NCBI GenBank assembly: GCA_002937505.1
Contig: PTJY01000003.1
Span: 1-64,000 of the forward strand
Source: Alphaproteobacteria bacterium MarineAlpha12_Bin1
GTDB taxonomy: Bacteria > Pseudomonadota > Alphaproteobacteria > UBA6615
DNA length: 64,000 nucleotides
Reading direction: 5' to 3'
Under the pieces are notes generated by a model. That model saw only the letters and a program-made list of their open reading frames with translations, did no database searches and had not been told where the DNA came from. Of the stretch, positions 1 through 9,116 are shown in pieces. The position numbers were made by a program, and so were the translations under genes. Every line of letters begins with the position of its first letter. Position 1 is the stretch's first letter.

Positions 1-1221
1 CTTCTTCCTATTATTTCTTTTTTATCAAACACCGCCTCAGCTAAAGAAGATATTCATGTTCTGACTTCAATAAAACCTGTGCATTCCCTAGTTTCTTTGG
101 TCATGAAAGGAGTAGGCAATCCACAGCTTATTGTCCCTGGTGCTGCCTCACCTCATGGTTTTTCACTCAAACCATCTCAGGCAAAACTTATGGAAAAAGC
201 TGATATCATTTTTTGGATTGGCCCTAATCTAGAGACATTTTTGGAAAAACCATTACAGGTGATTTCTAATAAAGCAACTAAAATTAAGCTTATTGAAACT
301 CCTAAGCTTGAGAAATTAATGTTTCGTGCCGGTGGAAAATTTGAAGAACATGATCATGATCATGGAAAGCACGAAGATGAAAAGCATGATGATCATGGAA
401 AGCACAAAGATGAAAAGCATGATGATCATGGAAAGCACAAAGATGAAAAGCATGATGATCATGGAAAGCACGAAGATGAAAAGCATGATGATCATGGAAA
501 GCACGAAGATGAAAAGCATGATGATCATGGAAAGCACAAAGATGAAAAGCATGATGATCATGGAAAGCACAAAGATGAAAAGCATGATGATCATGGAAAG
601 CACAAAGATGAAAAGCATGATGATCATGGAAAGCACAAAGATGAAAAGCATGATGATCATGGAAAGCACGAAGATGAAAAGCATGATGATCATGGACATG
701 TAGGAAGTGGTTTTGATCCACATATTTGGCTTGATCCAACAAATGCCAAATTGATGTTAGAATACATTTCTCATGAACTGGAAGAAATTGATCCAGCTAA
801 CGCACGCACCTATGAGAAAAATTCTAAGGAAGCAAAACGAAAGATAGATGAAGTATCTTTAACAATTAAAAATGCCCTCACACCCTATAAAGAAAATGGG
901 TTCATCGTCTTTCATGATGCTTATCAATACTTCGAGAAACACTTCGACTTACAGGCATCAGGAGCCATTTCAATTCATCCTGAAACAGTGCCTGGAGCAC
1001 AAAGAATGAACGAAATCAGGCAAGCTCTGAACAACTCTTCTGTAAAATGTGTTTTTACAGAACCACAATTTGAATCTAAAGTTGTGAGAGCAATAATTGA
1101 AGGCACTGGAAAAAAATCAGTTGAAATTGATCCTATTGGTGCAAATTTAAAACCTGAAAAAAATCTCTACTTTAATCTTATTTCAGATATGGGTGAAGCA
1201 TTCGTTAAATGTCTCAGATAA
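1..1221 (+). CDS. znuA: Zinc ABC transporter substrate-binding protein ZnuA (5' end outside window)
   Basis: Periplasmic zinc-capture protein that delivers Zn2+ to a ZnuBC-type ABC importer. The ORF track starts it at GTG 79, but the same frame is open to base 1 and encodes the end of a signal peptide (…SNTASA, then KEDIHVLTSIKPVHSL), so the true start lies upstream of the window. Family zinc ligands are recognisable: PHGFSLKPSQ, DPHIWLDP and FHDAYQYF correspond to the three conserved histidine sites of ZnuA. Between the first and second sites is an unusually long His/Asp/Lys/Glu-rich loop of roughly 120 residues, built from ten 11-residue repeats; such charged loops in ZnuA proteins bind extra metal or act as chaperone segments. 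The znuB/znuC partners are not in the window. Identity is secure; only the N-terminus is missing. Confidence 0.93.
   Translation, partial: LLPIISFLSNTASAKEDIHVLTSIKPVHSLVSLVMKGVGNPQLIVPGAASPHGFSLKPSQAKLMEKADIIFWIGPNLETFLEKPLQVISNKATKIKLIETPKLEKLMFRAGGKFEEHDHDHGKHEDEKHDDHGKHKDEKHDDHGKHKDEKHDDHGKHEDEKHDDHGKHEDEKHDDHGKHKDEKHDDHGKHKDEKHDDHGKHKDEKHDDHGKHKDEKHDDHGKHEDEKHDDHGHVGSGFDPHIWLDPTNAKLMLEYISHELEEIDPANARTYEKNSKEAKRKIDEVSLTIKNALTPYKENGFIVFHDAYQYFEKHFDLQASGAISIHPETVPGAQRMNEIRQALNNSSVKCVFTEPQFESKVVRAIIEGTGKKSVEIDPIGANLKPEKNLYFNLISDMGEAFVKCLR
361..690 (+). repeat. Ten tandem 33-bp units inside znuA (His-rich loop minisatellite)
   Basis: Ten consecutive 33-bp units beginning catggaaagcac and ending catgatgat, with no spacer between them. 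Each encodes HGKH(E/K)DEKHDD. By eye the only variation is one G/A change that switches GAA to AAA, giving the order E K K E E K K K K E. The unit is a multiple of three, so copy number can change without a frameshift. Near-identity at DNA level points to recent expansion by slippage or unequal exchange. Confidence 0.97.
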
Positions 1222-1273
1222 TATTGGCTATGAGGGATAAAGAATTATAACAAGGCTAAGACATCATAATTAA

Positions 1274-2158
1274 TTAGAGAGCTTCACCCGACTGGGCTGA
1301 AAATATCGAACTATAGCCATCTGACCAATCTGGAGGAATTTGACAGGGCCTTGGATCATGTTCAGCCCATTTCACTGAGTTACCCCTAATAAGTTCATAT
1401 GCATGAGCTGAGGGATCTGGGTGCGGCGTATACGGTTTAGCGTCTGCGGAAGTGTAGCAATTTAAAAGAAGCGGCCTAGCAGAGATAGATTTGCTTTTAG
1501 GAGAAAAGTGAAGACATCTGCAATTGTGAATAGTTATAGATCCAGCAGGACCAAATAAATATTCTGTTTTCGACATATCAATCTTTGAGGAATCATTTTC
1601 GTTAAGACACCCCAACCATTGTCCATTTTCTCCATACTGATCATATAGCTGACCTAAATGGCTGTCAGGCATAACAGCAAGAGGTCCATTATCCATGTTT
1701 GTATCTTCTAAATAACAACCAATAGTAAAGACATTATAGTTGGTATGCGGGAAGAACTGCGCGTCTTGGTGCCACTTTACTGAATCACCTCCACCTGACC
1801 ATTTAAAGTTTAACTTCGAATGGTGAAAAACAACATTAGGACCAGCAAGATCAGAGGCTATGTCCGCTAATATACCACTTGCAAGATTCCAATACACTTC
1901 ATGCTTTTCATCTGGCCTTTTCAAACGACGCAACATAGGCCTTTCAGCTTTATGATCTGGGCCCAAATCATAGTCAGCACCAGATACGTTTATACCTTTG
2001 CTAGCTTCTATAAACTGATTTGTAACTTTAAGTAAATCCCTTAACAATCTGTTATCTATAACATTCTTAACTAAAATAAAACCATGAGAAAAATAGTGTT
2101 CACGCTGTTCTTGCGTGAGAATCTTTGCCTTACATCTAAGAATCTCATCGGGTGTCAT
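1274..2158 (-). CDS. Phytanoyl-CoA dioxygenase (PhyH) family protein
   Basis: Predicted non-heme Fe(II)/2-oxoglutarate-dependent oxygenase of the PhyH superfamily, 294 residues, cytoplasmic, no signal peptide. The iron-binding H-x-D is visible in VKWHQDAQFFPH in the middle of the protein, with a distal histidine in the ITIHNCRCLHFS stretch near the C-terminus; a PLAVMPDSH segment between them is typical of the fold. It ends facing znuA (convergent) and lies 43 bp downstream of the quinone reductase gene on the same strand, so the two may be co-transcribed. The substrate cannot be read from sequence: PhyH proteins hydroxylate fatty acyl-CoAs, amino acids and many small metabolites. The ATG start matches the ORF track. 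Confidence 0.85.
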   Translation of the reverse strand: MTPDEILRCKAKILTQEQREHYFSHGFILVKNVIDNRLLRDLLKVTNQFIEASKGINVSGADYDLGPDHKAERPMLRRLKRPDEKHEVYWNLASGILADIASDLAGPNVVFHHSKLNFKWSGGGDSVKWHQDAQFFPHTNYNVFTIGCYLEDTNMDNGPLAVMPDSHLGQLYDQYGENGQWLGCLNENDSSKIDMSKTEYLFGPAGSITIHNCRCLHFSPKSKSISARPLLLNCYTSADAKPYTPHPDPSAHAYELIRGNSVKWAEHDPRPCQIPPDWSDGYSSIFSAQSGEAL

Positions 2159-2201
2159 ATAGAAAGCTCTTTGTAAAAATTAATGTTTATCGAGTTTATT
2201 C

Positions 2202-3176
2202 TTAAAAAGTTAGAATGACCGTGCCATTTGTTTTTCTATTTGAAATATCCTCATGAGCTTTACCAATCTCTTCAAGGTTATACTCATGTGTAATGTTCGC
2301 CTTTATAAAACCTCCAATTATCATCTCATTTACCTCTGTAATCATTCGATTGTTTTCCTCCTGAGTGCTATTGAAATCCTTTAATGAGGCTTTTGTAAAG
2401 ACAAGAGATTTGGAATTTAACTCCATAGCATCTATTGACGGAAGGAATCCTGATGAATGGCCATAATTGATAAACCATCCACGAGGCGCCAAAACCTTTA
2501 AATTGTTTTTGTATGCTGACAGTCCCACAGAATCATAAACAACCGGAACACCTTTATTATTGGTGATATCAAGAACTACATCAGAAAAATTATCTTGGTT
2601 ATAATTGATAACATAGTCACAACCATTTAGTTCTGCAACTTTAACCTTTTCTTTACTACCTACCGTTCCTATTACGATTACCCCTAAGTGCTTCGCCCAC
2701 TGTGTTAGGATACCGCCCATCCCTCCTGCTGCGGCATGTATTAATACTATATCTTCTGGCTTTAGAGGGTAGAGTTGTCGTAAGAGATATTGAGCCGTCA
2801 AACCACGAGTGCCAATTGCAACAGAGACTCTTGCATCTATTTCATTTGGTAATTTTTGTAGATGATGAGTATCGATAACTCTTTTCTCGGAATAACTACC
2901 AAGACTAAATCTATAAGATACTGTTTCACCAACTTTAAAATCATTAACCCCCGGACCAAGTTCCTCTATAATTCCTGCGCCTTCAATCCCCAATACAGCT
3001 GGGAGTTCTGGTTTATAGTAGTAAAGGCCTTCCCTCATTAACGGATCAGCTAAGTGTATAGCAGATGCTTGATGTCTAAGAACAACCTGTCTTGCACCTG
3101 GTTTCTCAAGTGTAACCTCTTCTACAGAAATTACTTCAGGCCCCCCAAATCTTCTAATTATAGCTGCTTTAGACAT
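2202..3176 (-). CDS. Quinone oxidoreductase, zinc-free medium-chain reductase (Qor-like)
   Basis: NADPH-dependent medium-chain dehydrogenase/reductase, 324 residues, close in layout to Qor: an N-terminal GroES-like domain with GIEGAGIIEELGPGV, then a Rossmann domain with IHAAAGGMGGILTQ as the nucleotide-binding loop. The structural-zinc cysteines of classical alcohol dehydrogenases are absent, as expected for quinone reductases. Likely reaction is reduction of quinones or enones with NADPH in the cytoplasm. It is divergent from the PhyH gene beginning near 3306 and upstream of a second PhyH gene on its own strand, suggesting a small oxidative metabolism cluster. Family assignment is firm; substrate is unknown. 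Confidence 0.88.
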   Translation of the reverse strand: MSKAAIIRRFGGPEVISVEEVTLEKPGARQVVLRHQASAIHLADPLMREGLYYYKPELPAVLGIEGAGIIEELGPGVNDFKVGETVSYRFSLGSYSEKRVIDTHHLQKLPNEIDARVSVAIGTRGLTAQYLLRQLYPLKPEDIVLIHAAAGGMGGILTQWAKHLGVIVIGTVGSKEKVKVAELNGCDYVINYNQDNFSDVVLDITNNKGVPVVYDSVGLSAYKNNLKVLAPRGWFINYGHSSGFLPSIDAMELNSKSLVFTKASLKDFNSTQEENNRMITEVNEMIIGGFIKANITHEYNLEEIGKAHEDISNRKTNGTVILTF

Positions 3177-3305
3177 GATGAACTCTTTAATTATTCATAG
3201 TCATCGTATTATAAATATAAATAATTATCCAAAAATATATTTATGATATCCAACATTACGAAAACAGAGTTAATAATATTACATCTATTAATCAAAGGAT
3301 GGGCT

Positions 3306-4106
3306 GTGCTCAAAAAAAATAAATTTCTGACGTCTGAACAAAGCCAACGCTATGAGCTAGATGGATTTGTTTTTCCTATAAAGGTAATGGAGATTGAAGA
3401 AGCAAATAACTATGGTCGAAAGCTTCATAGTTATTGGAAAGACCCTTCTCAATTTATAAAGGGCAATAAACTGCAAAAAATACATCTTTTCACTCTCTGG
3501 ATGTCTGAAATTATAAGGCATAAAAAAATCCTTGATGCTGTTGAAGATGTATTAGGGCCAAACATTCTGTGCTGGACGACAACTCTATTTGTTAAGAAAC
3601 CAAAAGACCCAGGTTTTGTATCTTGGCACCAAGACGGAGAATACTGGGGATTGAACTCTCACAATGTAGTCACTGCTTGGTTAGCTCTCAGTCCAGCAAC
3701 AAGTAAAAATGGCTGTATGAAAATGATGCCAGGCTCACACAAATGGCCAGAAATCAGGCACATTGATACATTCGATGATAATAACCTGCTCTCTCGAGGT
3801 CAGGTCATTGATTGCAATATAGAAGAAGAGAAATCCGTAAAAATACAAATGAAGCCAGGTCAAATTTCTTTGCATCACGTAAATATAGCCCACTGTTCCG
3901 CCCCAAACACCACCAATCAACTAAGAATGGGGATCGCTATCAGATACATATGCCCTACGGTTAAGCAAATTAAGCATAAAAAGGATAGCGCAACATTGGT
4001 CCGCGGTGTAGATACGGAAGGCAATTTTGAACTAGAGCCAACACCTAAATCTAATTATTCACCTTCTGCGCTTAAACTCCATGAACGTGTTACCAATAAA
4101 TCGTAA
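3306..4106 (+). CDS. Second phytanoyl-CoA dioxygenase family protein
   Basis: PhyH-superfamily Fe(II)/2-oxoglutarate oxygenase. Iron ligands are visible in VSWHQDGEYW (H-x-D) and in AHCSAPN (distal His), followed by LRMGIAIRY, where an arginine commonly binds 2-oxoglutarate. The track opens the frame at ATG 3243, but the extra 21 residues (ISNITKTELIILHLL…) do not resemble the family, whereas GTG 3306 follows AAGGA at a good distance and gives MLKKNKFLTSEQ, a normal PhyH N-terminus; I prefer 3306, giving 266 residues. It is not a close copy of the PhyH protein at 1274-2158, so a recent tandem duplication is unlikely. Substrate unknown. Confidence 0.82.
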   Translation: MLKKNKFLTSEQSQRYELDGFVFPIKVMEIEEANNYGRKLHSYWKDPSQFIKGNKLQKIHLFTLWMSEIIRHKKILDAVEDVLGPNILCWTTTLFVKKPKDPGFVSWHQDGEYWGLNSHNVVTAWLALSPATSKNGCMKMMPGSHKWPEIRHIDTFDDNNLLSRGQVIDCNIEEEKSVKIQMKPGQISLHHVNIAHCSAPNTTNQLRMGIAIRYICPTVKQIKHKKDSATLVRGVDTEGNFELEPTPKSNYSPSALKLHERVTNKS

Positions 4107-4125
4107 AACTCTCTTTAAGCAACTA

Positions 4126-4147
4126 ACGCCGACCTAAAAGTCGGCGT
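4126..4147. terminator. Hairpin between PhyH gene and tRNA-Lys
   Basis: ACGCCGAC and GTCGGCGT form a perfect 8-bp GC-rich stem with a 6-base loop. It lies between the convergent PhyH gene and tRNA-Lys. Neither strand has a long T run directly after it, so it may be a weak or bidirectional terminator. Confidence 0.5.
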
Positions 4148-4159
4148 CAGAAGTTTAAA

Positions 4160-4236
4160 TGGTGAGCCCGCCAGGTTTCGAACCTGGGACCTACTGATTA
4201 AAAGTCAGTTGCTCTACCTGCTGAGCTACGGGCCCT
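4160..4236 (-). tRNA. tRNA-Lys (TTT), with an 8-base anticodon loop
   Basis: The minus strand reads GGGCCCG (acceptor), a normal D arm GCTC…GAGC, an anticodon stem ACTGA/TCAGT, a T arm CCAGG-TTCGAAA-CCTGG, acceptor CGGGCTC, discriminator A and an encoded CCA. The anticodon is TTT. The anticodon loop reads CTTTTTAA, eight bases, where lysine tRNAs have CTTTTAA, seven; total length is therefore 77 rather than 76. This single extra T in a homopolymer is either a sequencing or assembly error or a real insertion (see findings). It lies downstream of the cyclophilin gene on the same strand. Confidence 0.93.
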
Positions 4237-4290
4237 TAAAATGGGTTGATTTAGAATGAATTTAATATAGTTAGCCTTCATAAATTAATA

Positions 4291-4851
4291 TTACTGATCT
4301 GCATCTTGGGCAATCTGCATTTTTATTATGGAATCAGGGTCACTAACAGCTCCTCCCGACCCACTTCCTTTTTTTATCGCGTCAACATGCTCCATGCCTT
4401 CGGTTACTTTCCCCCAAACAGTATATTGGTTATCTAACCAGGGAGCATCCTTATAAACTATGAAGAATTGACTATCAGCACTATTGGGGTTTTGAGCGCG
4501 TGCCATGGAAACGACACCTCTCAGATGTTTTTCAGAAGAAAACTCTGCGTCAATGTTTTTGCCAGAACCCCCACTTCCCGTTCCAGTAGGATCACCCGTT
4601 TGTGCCATGAAGCCTTCTATAACTCTATGAAAAACAATACCATCATAGAACCCCTCTCTAACCAACTCCTTGATGCGTGTGACATGATTAGGTGCTAAAT
4701 CTGGTCTCATTTCTATGACAACACGCCCATCTTGCAAATCCATATATAACGTGTTTTCCATATCTAAATCCTTTTTTGACTGTGATTCAACGGGAGCAGT
4801 GAATATAAACGCTGTTACTACAAGAGCCTTAATAAACCATATGATCTTCAT
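4291..4851 (-). CDS. Peptidyl-prolyl cis-trans isomerase, cyclophilin type, exported
   Basis: Cyclophilin, 186 residues, catalysing proline cis-trans isomerisation during protein folding. Active-site signatures are present: FHRVIEGFMAQTGDP with the catalytic arginine, then GTGSGG and a WLDNQYTVWGKV segment. The first ~25 residues (MKIIWFIKALVVTAFIFTAP…) form a positively charged, hydrophobic signal peptide, so the enzyme is predicted to be periplasmic. It is the last protein gene of the minus-strand run ssb-gyrA-coaD-ppi, an arrangement found in many Alphaproteobacteria. It could be called PpiA by location or PpiB by similarity, so no symbol is given. Confidence 0.92.
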   Translation of the reverse strand: MKIIWFIKALVVTAFIFTAPVESQSKKDLDMENTLYMDLQDGRVVIEMRPDLAPNHVTRIKELVREGFYDGIVFHRVIEGFMAQTGDPTGTGSGGSGKNIDAEFSSEKHLRGVVSMARAQNPNSADSQFFIVYKDAPWLDNQYTVWGKVTEGMEHVDAIKKGSGSGGAVSDPDSIIKMQIAQDADQ

Positions 4852-4887
4852 TACACACCTATTACACCAAGAAACAAAATTTATCTA

Positions 4888-5406
4888 TTACCTTCGACCA
4901 GACAGCACCTTTTCATACCGTTCAGAAACTCGTTCAGCGACCCGTGAGGAAACAAAGGTTGATATATCCCCGCCTAATGCAGCAATTTCTTTAACTAATC
5001 GAGAAGCAATGAATTGATGATTTTCAGAAGCCATTAGAAATATGGTTTCAATATCAGGCTTTAAGCGTGAATTCATTCCCACCATTTGAAACTCATATTC
5101 AAAATCAGAGACAGCCCTAAGCCCACGAATTATAAAGCTTGCATCATGATCAGCAGCAAAATGAACTAGCAAAGAGTCAAAAGGCCTAACCGAAACTCTG
5201 TCCGATATGCCCATATTCTTTATTTCATCACTAACCATTTCGGCTCTTTCTTCAAGAGAAAACAAAGGACCTTTTCCAGCATTAATGGCCACACCTACAA
5301 CCAGCTTATCCACCGTTTTAGACGCTCTACCTATAATGTCTATATGACCATTAGTTATTGGATCAAAAGTTCCTGGATAAACACCTATTCGTTCGAGTTT
5401 ACTCAT
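4888..5406 (-). CDS. coaD: Phosphopantetheine adenylyltransferase CoaD
   Basis: Transfers AMP from ATP to 4'-phosphopantetheine, giving dephospho-CoA, the penultimate step of coenzyme A synthesis. The nucleotidyltransferase motif [10 protein letters not shown] is at residues 12-21 and the [14 protein letters not shown] substrate segment follows. The ORF track extends the frame to 213 residues, but the first 41 ([12 protein letters not shown]…) are gyrA sequence read in another frame; the ATG at 5406 ([12 protein letters not shown]) gives the usual ~170-residue enzyme. That start lies within the gyrA stop region, an 8-base overlap indicating translational coupling. Confidence 0.95.
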   Translation of the reverse strand: MSKLERIGVYPGTFDPITNGHIDIIGRASKTVDKLVVGVAINAGKGPLFSLEERAEMVSDEIKNMGISDRVSVRPFDSLLVHFAADHDASFIIRGLRAVSDFEYEFQMVGMNSRLKPDIETIFLMASENHQFIASRLVKEIAALGGDISTFVSSRVAERVSERYEKVLSGRR

Positions 5407-8194
5407 CCACCTCCTCCAATGCATCATCAGAACTTGGCAAAGTTTCACCCTCTTCATCTTTATCATGACTATCGATGCTCGTATCGTCGTGCATCGGCGT
5501 AACTGTAACCACATTTTCATCTGTAGCAATACGAAACAAAGTCACACCCCTAGTGCTTCTCCCAGCAATTCTAATTTCCGATACGCCAGTACGTATTAAT
5601 TGGCCTCCATCTGTCATCATTACTAATTCAGTACCTGATTCAACAGGAAAAGATGAAACAACAGAATTTCCTTCAATTTTAGCTAAATCAATATTAGCTA
5701 TTCCCTGCCCACCTCTACCGGCAACTCGATATTCATAAGCAGAACTCCTCTTTCCAAATCCTTTTGCCGTAACAGTCAGAACAAATTGCTCCCGTAGAGC
5801 CATTTCTTTATAAAGGTCGTCAGATAGGGTTAGCTCCCCATCATTAAAGTTTTGATCATCTTCAACAAATCTTTCTGAATCAGCCACCTCTTCAGTGACA
5901 CCAAGCTCCAACCTTTCAACACGGCTCCTCTTTAGATAAGCAGCTCTCTCGGTCGTGCTATAGTCAGTATGATTGAGTAAAGACATAGAAATTACCTTAA
6001 CTCCTTTGGGTAATTTAATTCCCCTCACACCCGTAGAATTTCTTCCTTGAAAAACTCTCACATCTGTAAGCTTAAAACGAATACATTTTGCGCCCGTCGT
6101 GGCCAGTAATATATCATCTTTCTCATCACAGGTTGCTACCCCAATCAGATGATCATCTGAGCCAAGTTTCATAGCGATTTTGCCATTCGCTTTTACTTGA
6201 ACAAAGTCTGACAGCCTATTACGCCTGACATTTCCACTTGAAGTGGCAAACATAACAAAAAGGTCATTCCAACTCTCTTCATCTTCGGGCAATGGCATTA
6301 AAGTTGTTATCGTTTCTCCTTCCTCCAATGGCAGTAAATTAACCATAGCTTTCCCGCGACCTGTCGGGGAACCAATAGGCAGCTTATAAACTTTCATTTT
6401 ATAAACCATACCTTTTGAAGAAAAAAACAAAACAGGTGTATGCGTATTCAGGACAAATACCTGGCTAACAAAATCATCATCGCGAGTTGCCATTCCCGCT
6501 CGACCCTTGCCTCCCCTGCGTTGAGCCCTATAATTGGATAATGGAACCCTTTTAATATACCCTCCGTGAGTTACAGTAACGACCATATCTTCCCGTTGAA
6601 TTAAATCTTCAAGATCATGCTCAAACTCCGCATCAATGATTTCTGTTCTTCGGCTATCCGCAAATTCCTCACGCATTTCTAACAGTTCAGATTTCATTAT
6701 CCCAAAGAGTTTTTGTCGACTTTCTAGAACACTCAAATATTCACGTATTTCATCCACTAATGATGATAAGTCTTTGGCAATTTTATCTCTTTCTAGGCCA
6801 GTCAGCCTATGTAAACGAAGTTCTAGAATAGCCTTGGCTTGTTCATCAGAAAGAACATAATTATTTTCTTCGTCAACCCCTCTGCCCGGTTCATCTATCA
6901 ATTCTATAAGTGGAGTAACTTCTAGTGCTGGCCATTTTTTTGATTTAAGTACAGCACGAGCTGTTACTGCATCTTTGGCAGAACGGATAATTGAAATAGC
7001 ATCATCTAAGTTAGCTATAGCAACGGCCAGTCCAACCAAAACATGAGCTCTATCTCTTGCTTTACTCAACTCATATATCGTTCGACGCGTTATTACCTCT
7101 TCGCGAAACTCTACAAAGGCAGAAATAATTCTTTTGATATCTAAGAGTTCAGGTTGACCTCCATTCAGCGCTAACATATTGACGCCAAATGTTGTTTGAA
7201 GAGGGGTGTATCTAAATAATTGGGCTAGAACCACTTCTGGTTCACTATCCTTTTTTAACTCGACAACAACCCTTAGACCTTGCCTATCTGATTCATCCCT
7301 AAGGTCACTAATGCCTTCAACGGTTTTATCATTAGCAATCTCTGCTATTCTTTCTATCATTCTAGATTTATTGACCTGGTAGGGTATTTCCGTAATCACA
7401 ACAGCCTTTCGACCATTTACAATATCTTCGAAATGTGTTCTCGCTCGCATTAAAACTGAGCCTCGTCCAGTATGAAATGCTGAACGAACACCATTAGAAC
7501 CTATAATAAGTCCCCCTGTGGGAAAATCTGGGCCCTTCATATATTGCATCAAATCATCTATAGACAAATTAGGATCATCTATATAAGCACAGCAAGCATC
7601 AATAACCTCACCAAGATTGTGTGGCGGTATGTTCGTTGCCATTCCAACAGCAATTCCACCTGCTCCGTTAACAAGCAAATTTGGGTATTGGGCTGGCAAT
7701 ACCACCGGCTCTTGACGACTTTCATCATAGGTTGGCTGAAAATCGACTGTATCTCGATCGATGTCTTCAATTAGAGCGTGGGCCGCTTTAGACATACGAG
7801 ATTCTGTATATCTCATGGCAGCAGGTGGATCGCCATCCATAGAACCAAAATTTCCCTGTCCATCTATTAACTCTAAACGCAAAGAAAAATACTGGGCCAT
7901 GCGAACCATTGCATCGTAAATTGCAGAATCACCATGCGGATGATATTTTCCCATTACCTCACCAACAGTCTGTGCTGACTTACGATAAGGCCTGTTATAT
8001 TCGTAGCCGCCTACCTTCATGGCGTATAATATTCGTCGATGAACTGGCTTTAATCCGTCTCGAACGTCGGGAAGCGCGCGAGAAACAATCACACTCATCG
8101 CATAAGATAAATACGAAGAGCGCATTTCATCTTCAATTGTCACCGGGGACACATCATTATCAGGAGGAATCGATGATTCTATTTGATCGGTCAA
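5399..8194 (-). CDS. gyrA: DNA gyrase subunit A
   Basis: ATP-dependent negative supercoiling of DNA together with GyrB; this subunit breaks and rejoins the strands. Full length at 931 residues. The catalytic tyrosine is Y129 in AMRYTESRM. The quinolone-determining region reads [10 protein letters not shown], keeping Ser90 and Asp94 (E. coli S83 and D87), the sensitive-type residues. The GyrA box QRRGGKGR starts the C-terminal beta-pinwheel that wraps DNA. Within the pinwheel is an acidic insertion ([17 protein letters not shown]), common in alphaproteobacterial GyrA. Neighbours are ssb upstream and coaD overlapping downstream; gyrB is elsewhere. Confidence 0.98.
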   Translation of the reverse strand: MTDQIESSIPPDNDVSPVTIEDEMRSSYLSYAMSVIVSRALPDVRDGLKPVHRRILYAMKVGGYEYNRPYRKSAQTVGEVMGKYHPHGDSAIYDAMVRMAQYFSLRLELIDGQGNFGSMDGDPPAAMRYTESRMSKAAHALIEDIDRDTVDFQPTYDESRQEPVVLPAQYPNLLVNGAGGIAVGMATNIPPHNLGEVIDACCAYIDDPNLSIDDLMQYMKGPDFPTGGLIIGSNGVRSAFHTGRGSVLMRARTHFEDIVNGRKAVVITEIPYQVNKSRMIERIAEIANDKTVEGISDLRDESDRQGLRVVVELKKDSEPEVVLAQLFRYTPLQTTFGVNMLALNGGQPELLDIKRIISAFVEFREEVITRRTIYELSKARDRAHVLVGLAVAIANLDDAISIIRSAKDAVTARAVLKSKKWPALEVTPLIELIDEPGRGVDEENNYVLSDEQAKAILELRLHRLTGLERDKIAKDLSSLVDEIREYLSVLESRQKLFGIMKSELLEMREEFADSRRTEIIDAEFEHDLEDLIQREDMVVTVTHGGYIKRVPLSNYRAQRRGGKGRAGMATRDDDFVSQVFVLNTHTPVLFFSSKGMVYKMKVYKLPIGSPTGRGKAMVNLLPLEEGETITTLMPLPEDEESWNDLFVMFATSSGNVRRNRLSDFVQVKANGKIAMKLGSDDHLIGVATCDEKDDILLATTGAKCIRFKLTDVRVFQGRNSTGVRGIKLPKGVKVISMSLLNHTDYSTTERAAYLKRSRVERLELGVTEEVADSERFVEDDQNFNDGELTLSDDLYKEMALREQFVLTVTAKGFGKRSSAYEYRVAGRGGQGIANIDLAKIEGNSVVSSFPVESGTELVMMTDGGQLIRTGVSEIRIAGRSTRGVTLFRIATDENVVTVTPMHDDTSIDSHDKDEEGETLPSSDDALEEVDE

Positions 8195-8240
8195 TGTATT
8201 AATTCAATATTTTAAGTCTATTCAGGATTCTAAATACTAA

Positions 8241-8253
8241 CACCGAGTCGGTG
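8241..8253. other. 13-bp palindrome between ssb and gyrA
   Basis: CACCGAGTCGGTG is a perfect inverted repeat with a single central base, in the 181-bp gap between the ssb stop and the gyrA start. It could be an operator half-site pair or a short hairpin in the gyrA leader. No T run follows on either strand, so a terminator is unlikely. Function unknown. Confidence 0.35.
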
Positions 8254-8375
8254 ATATTATTAGTCTATACAATAGAGGATAATGGCGAATCTAACAAGGA
8301 AATCCAGTGATTTTGAAAAATCAAAACGTAATATATACAGACTACGGATAGATCAAATTATTGATAAAATAATAA

Positions 8376-8858
8376 TTAGAACGGAATTTCATCATCCAAA
8401 TCGTTAACAGATTTACTACCATCACTTGAGGTGTTTTTGCTTGTCTGATCCAGAGAAGTAGAAGCGTCATCACCAAAATGATTTATTTCTGAATCGCTAC
8501 CACCCCCCCTAGAATCTAGCATGGTTAACTCTCCACGAAAGCGTTGTAATACAACTTCGGTAGAATATTTCTCAATGCCTTGTTGATCCGTCCATTTTCG
8601 AGTTTGAAGTTGCCCTTCTATGTATAATTTTGAACCTTTTTTTACATATTTCTCACAAACATCAACTAATCTCTGATCAAAAACGACCACACGGTGCCAC
8701 TCAGTGCGCTCCTGCCGCTCCCCAGTATTTTTATCATTCCAAGTCTCAGAGGTTGCCAAAGACAGGTTACATACTTTATCCCCTGAATTCATGGATCTTA
8801 CCTCAGGGTCTCGTCCAATATTTCCTACTAAAATAACCTTGTTTACACTGCCAGCCAT
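8376..8858 (-). CDS. ssb: Single-stranded DNA-binding protein
   Basis: Coats and protects single-stranded DNA in replication, recombination and repair and recruits partner proteins. 160 residues: an N-terminal OB fold ([16 protein letters not shown]…, [19 protein letters not shown]) of about 110 residues, a low-complexity Ser/Gly/Asp linker and the acidic tip DLDDEIPF that binds partner proteins. It is divergent from uvrA, a pairing widely conserved in Proteobacteria and often under SOS control. The ATG is the first codon of the conserved domain. Confidence 0.97.
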   Translation of the reverse strand: MAGSVNKVILVGNIGRDPEVRSMNSGDKVCNLSLATSETWNDKNTGERQERTEWHRVVVFDQRLVDVCEKYVKKGSKLYIEGQLQTRKWTDQQGIEKYSTEVVLQRFRGELTMLDSRGGGSDSEINHFGDDASTSLDQTSKNTSSDGSKSVNDLDDEIPF

Positions 8859-8990
8859 CTCTATTTCCCCTAATTATTGGAGTTTATAAGAAAAACGAGT
8901 AATCCAAACGGTGGATCACTAAACTTACATATGATGTTATATTCCAACAAGCGGAGCTTCGCCCACTTAATTAAATTTATGTTATTATAT

Positions 8991-9005
8991 ATTCTTGTTT
9001 TGTTC
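8991..9005. promoter_or_regulatory. Possible LexA (SOS) box between ssb and uvrA
   Basis: ATTCTTGTTTTGTTC fits the alphaproteobacterial LexA operator GTTC-N7-GTTC with one mismatch (A for G at position 1). It sits 112 bp before the uvrA ATG and 133 bp before the ssb ATG, in the divergent region where SOS boxes are known in many relatives. In AT-rich DNA such a match could arise by chance. Confidence 0.4.
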
Positions 9006-9116
9006 TAACATCAAGAAGTTCATTTTAATCAAACTTTTTTCTTATAGATACACAGTGATAATGGTAAATAATATTTATGTATAGAAAAAATCAATTCTTC
9101 GTCCATTAAATTGAAA

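Noticed and set aside
361-690. CRISPR array
   Set aside because: Units are directly joined with no spacers, are in-frame coding sequence, and no cas genes are present.
302-742. Antisense and alternative-frame ORFs of 125-146 codons over the znuA repeat
   Set aside because: A 33-bp repeat with no stop in several frames makes long open frames automatically; composition is monotonous and the znuA frame is clearly the real one.
5406-5529. N-terminal extension of CoaD in the ORF track
   Set aside because: These 41 codons are gyrA read in another frame; a conserved start exists at 5406.
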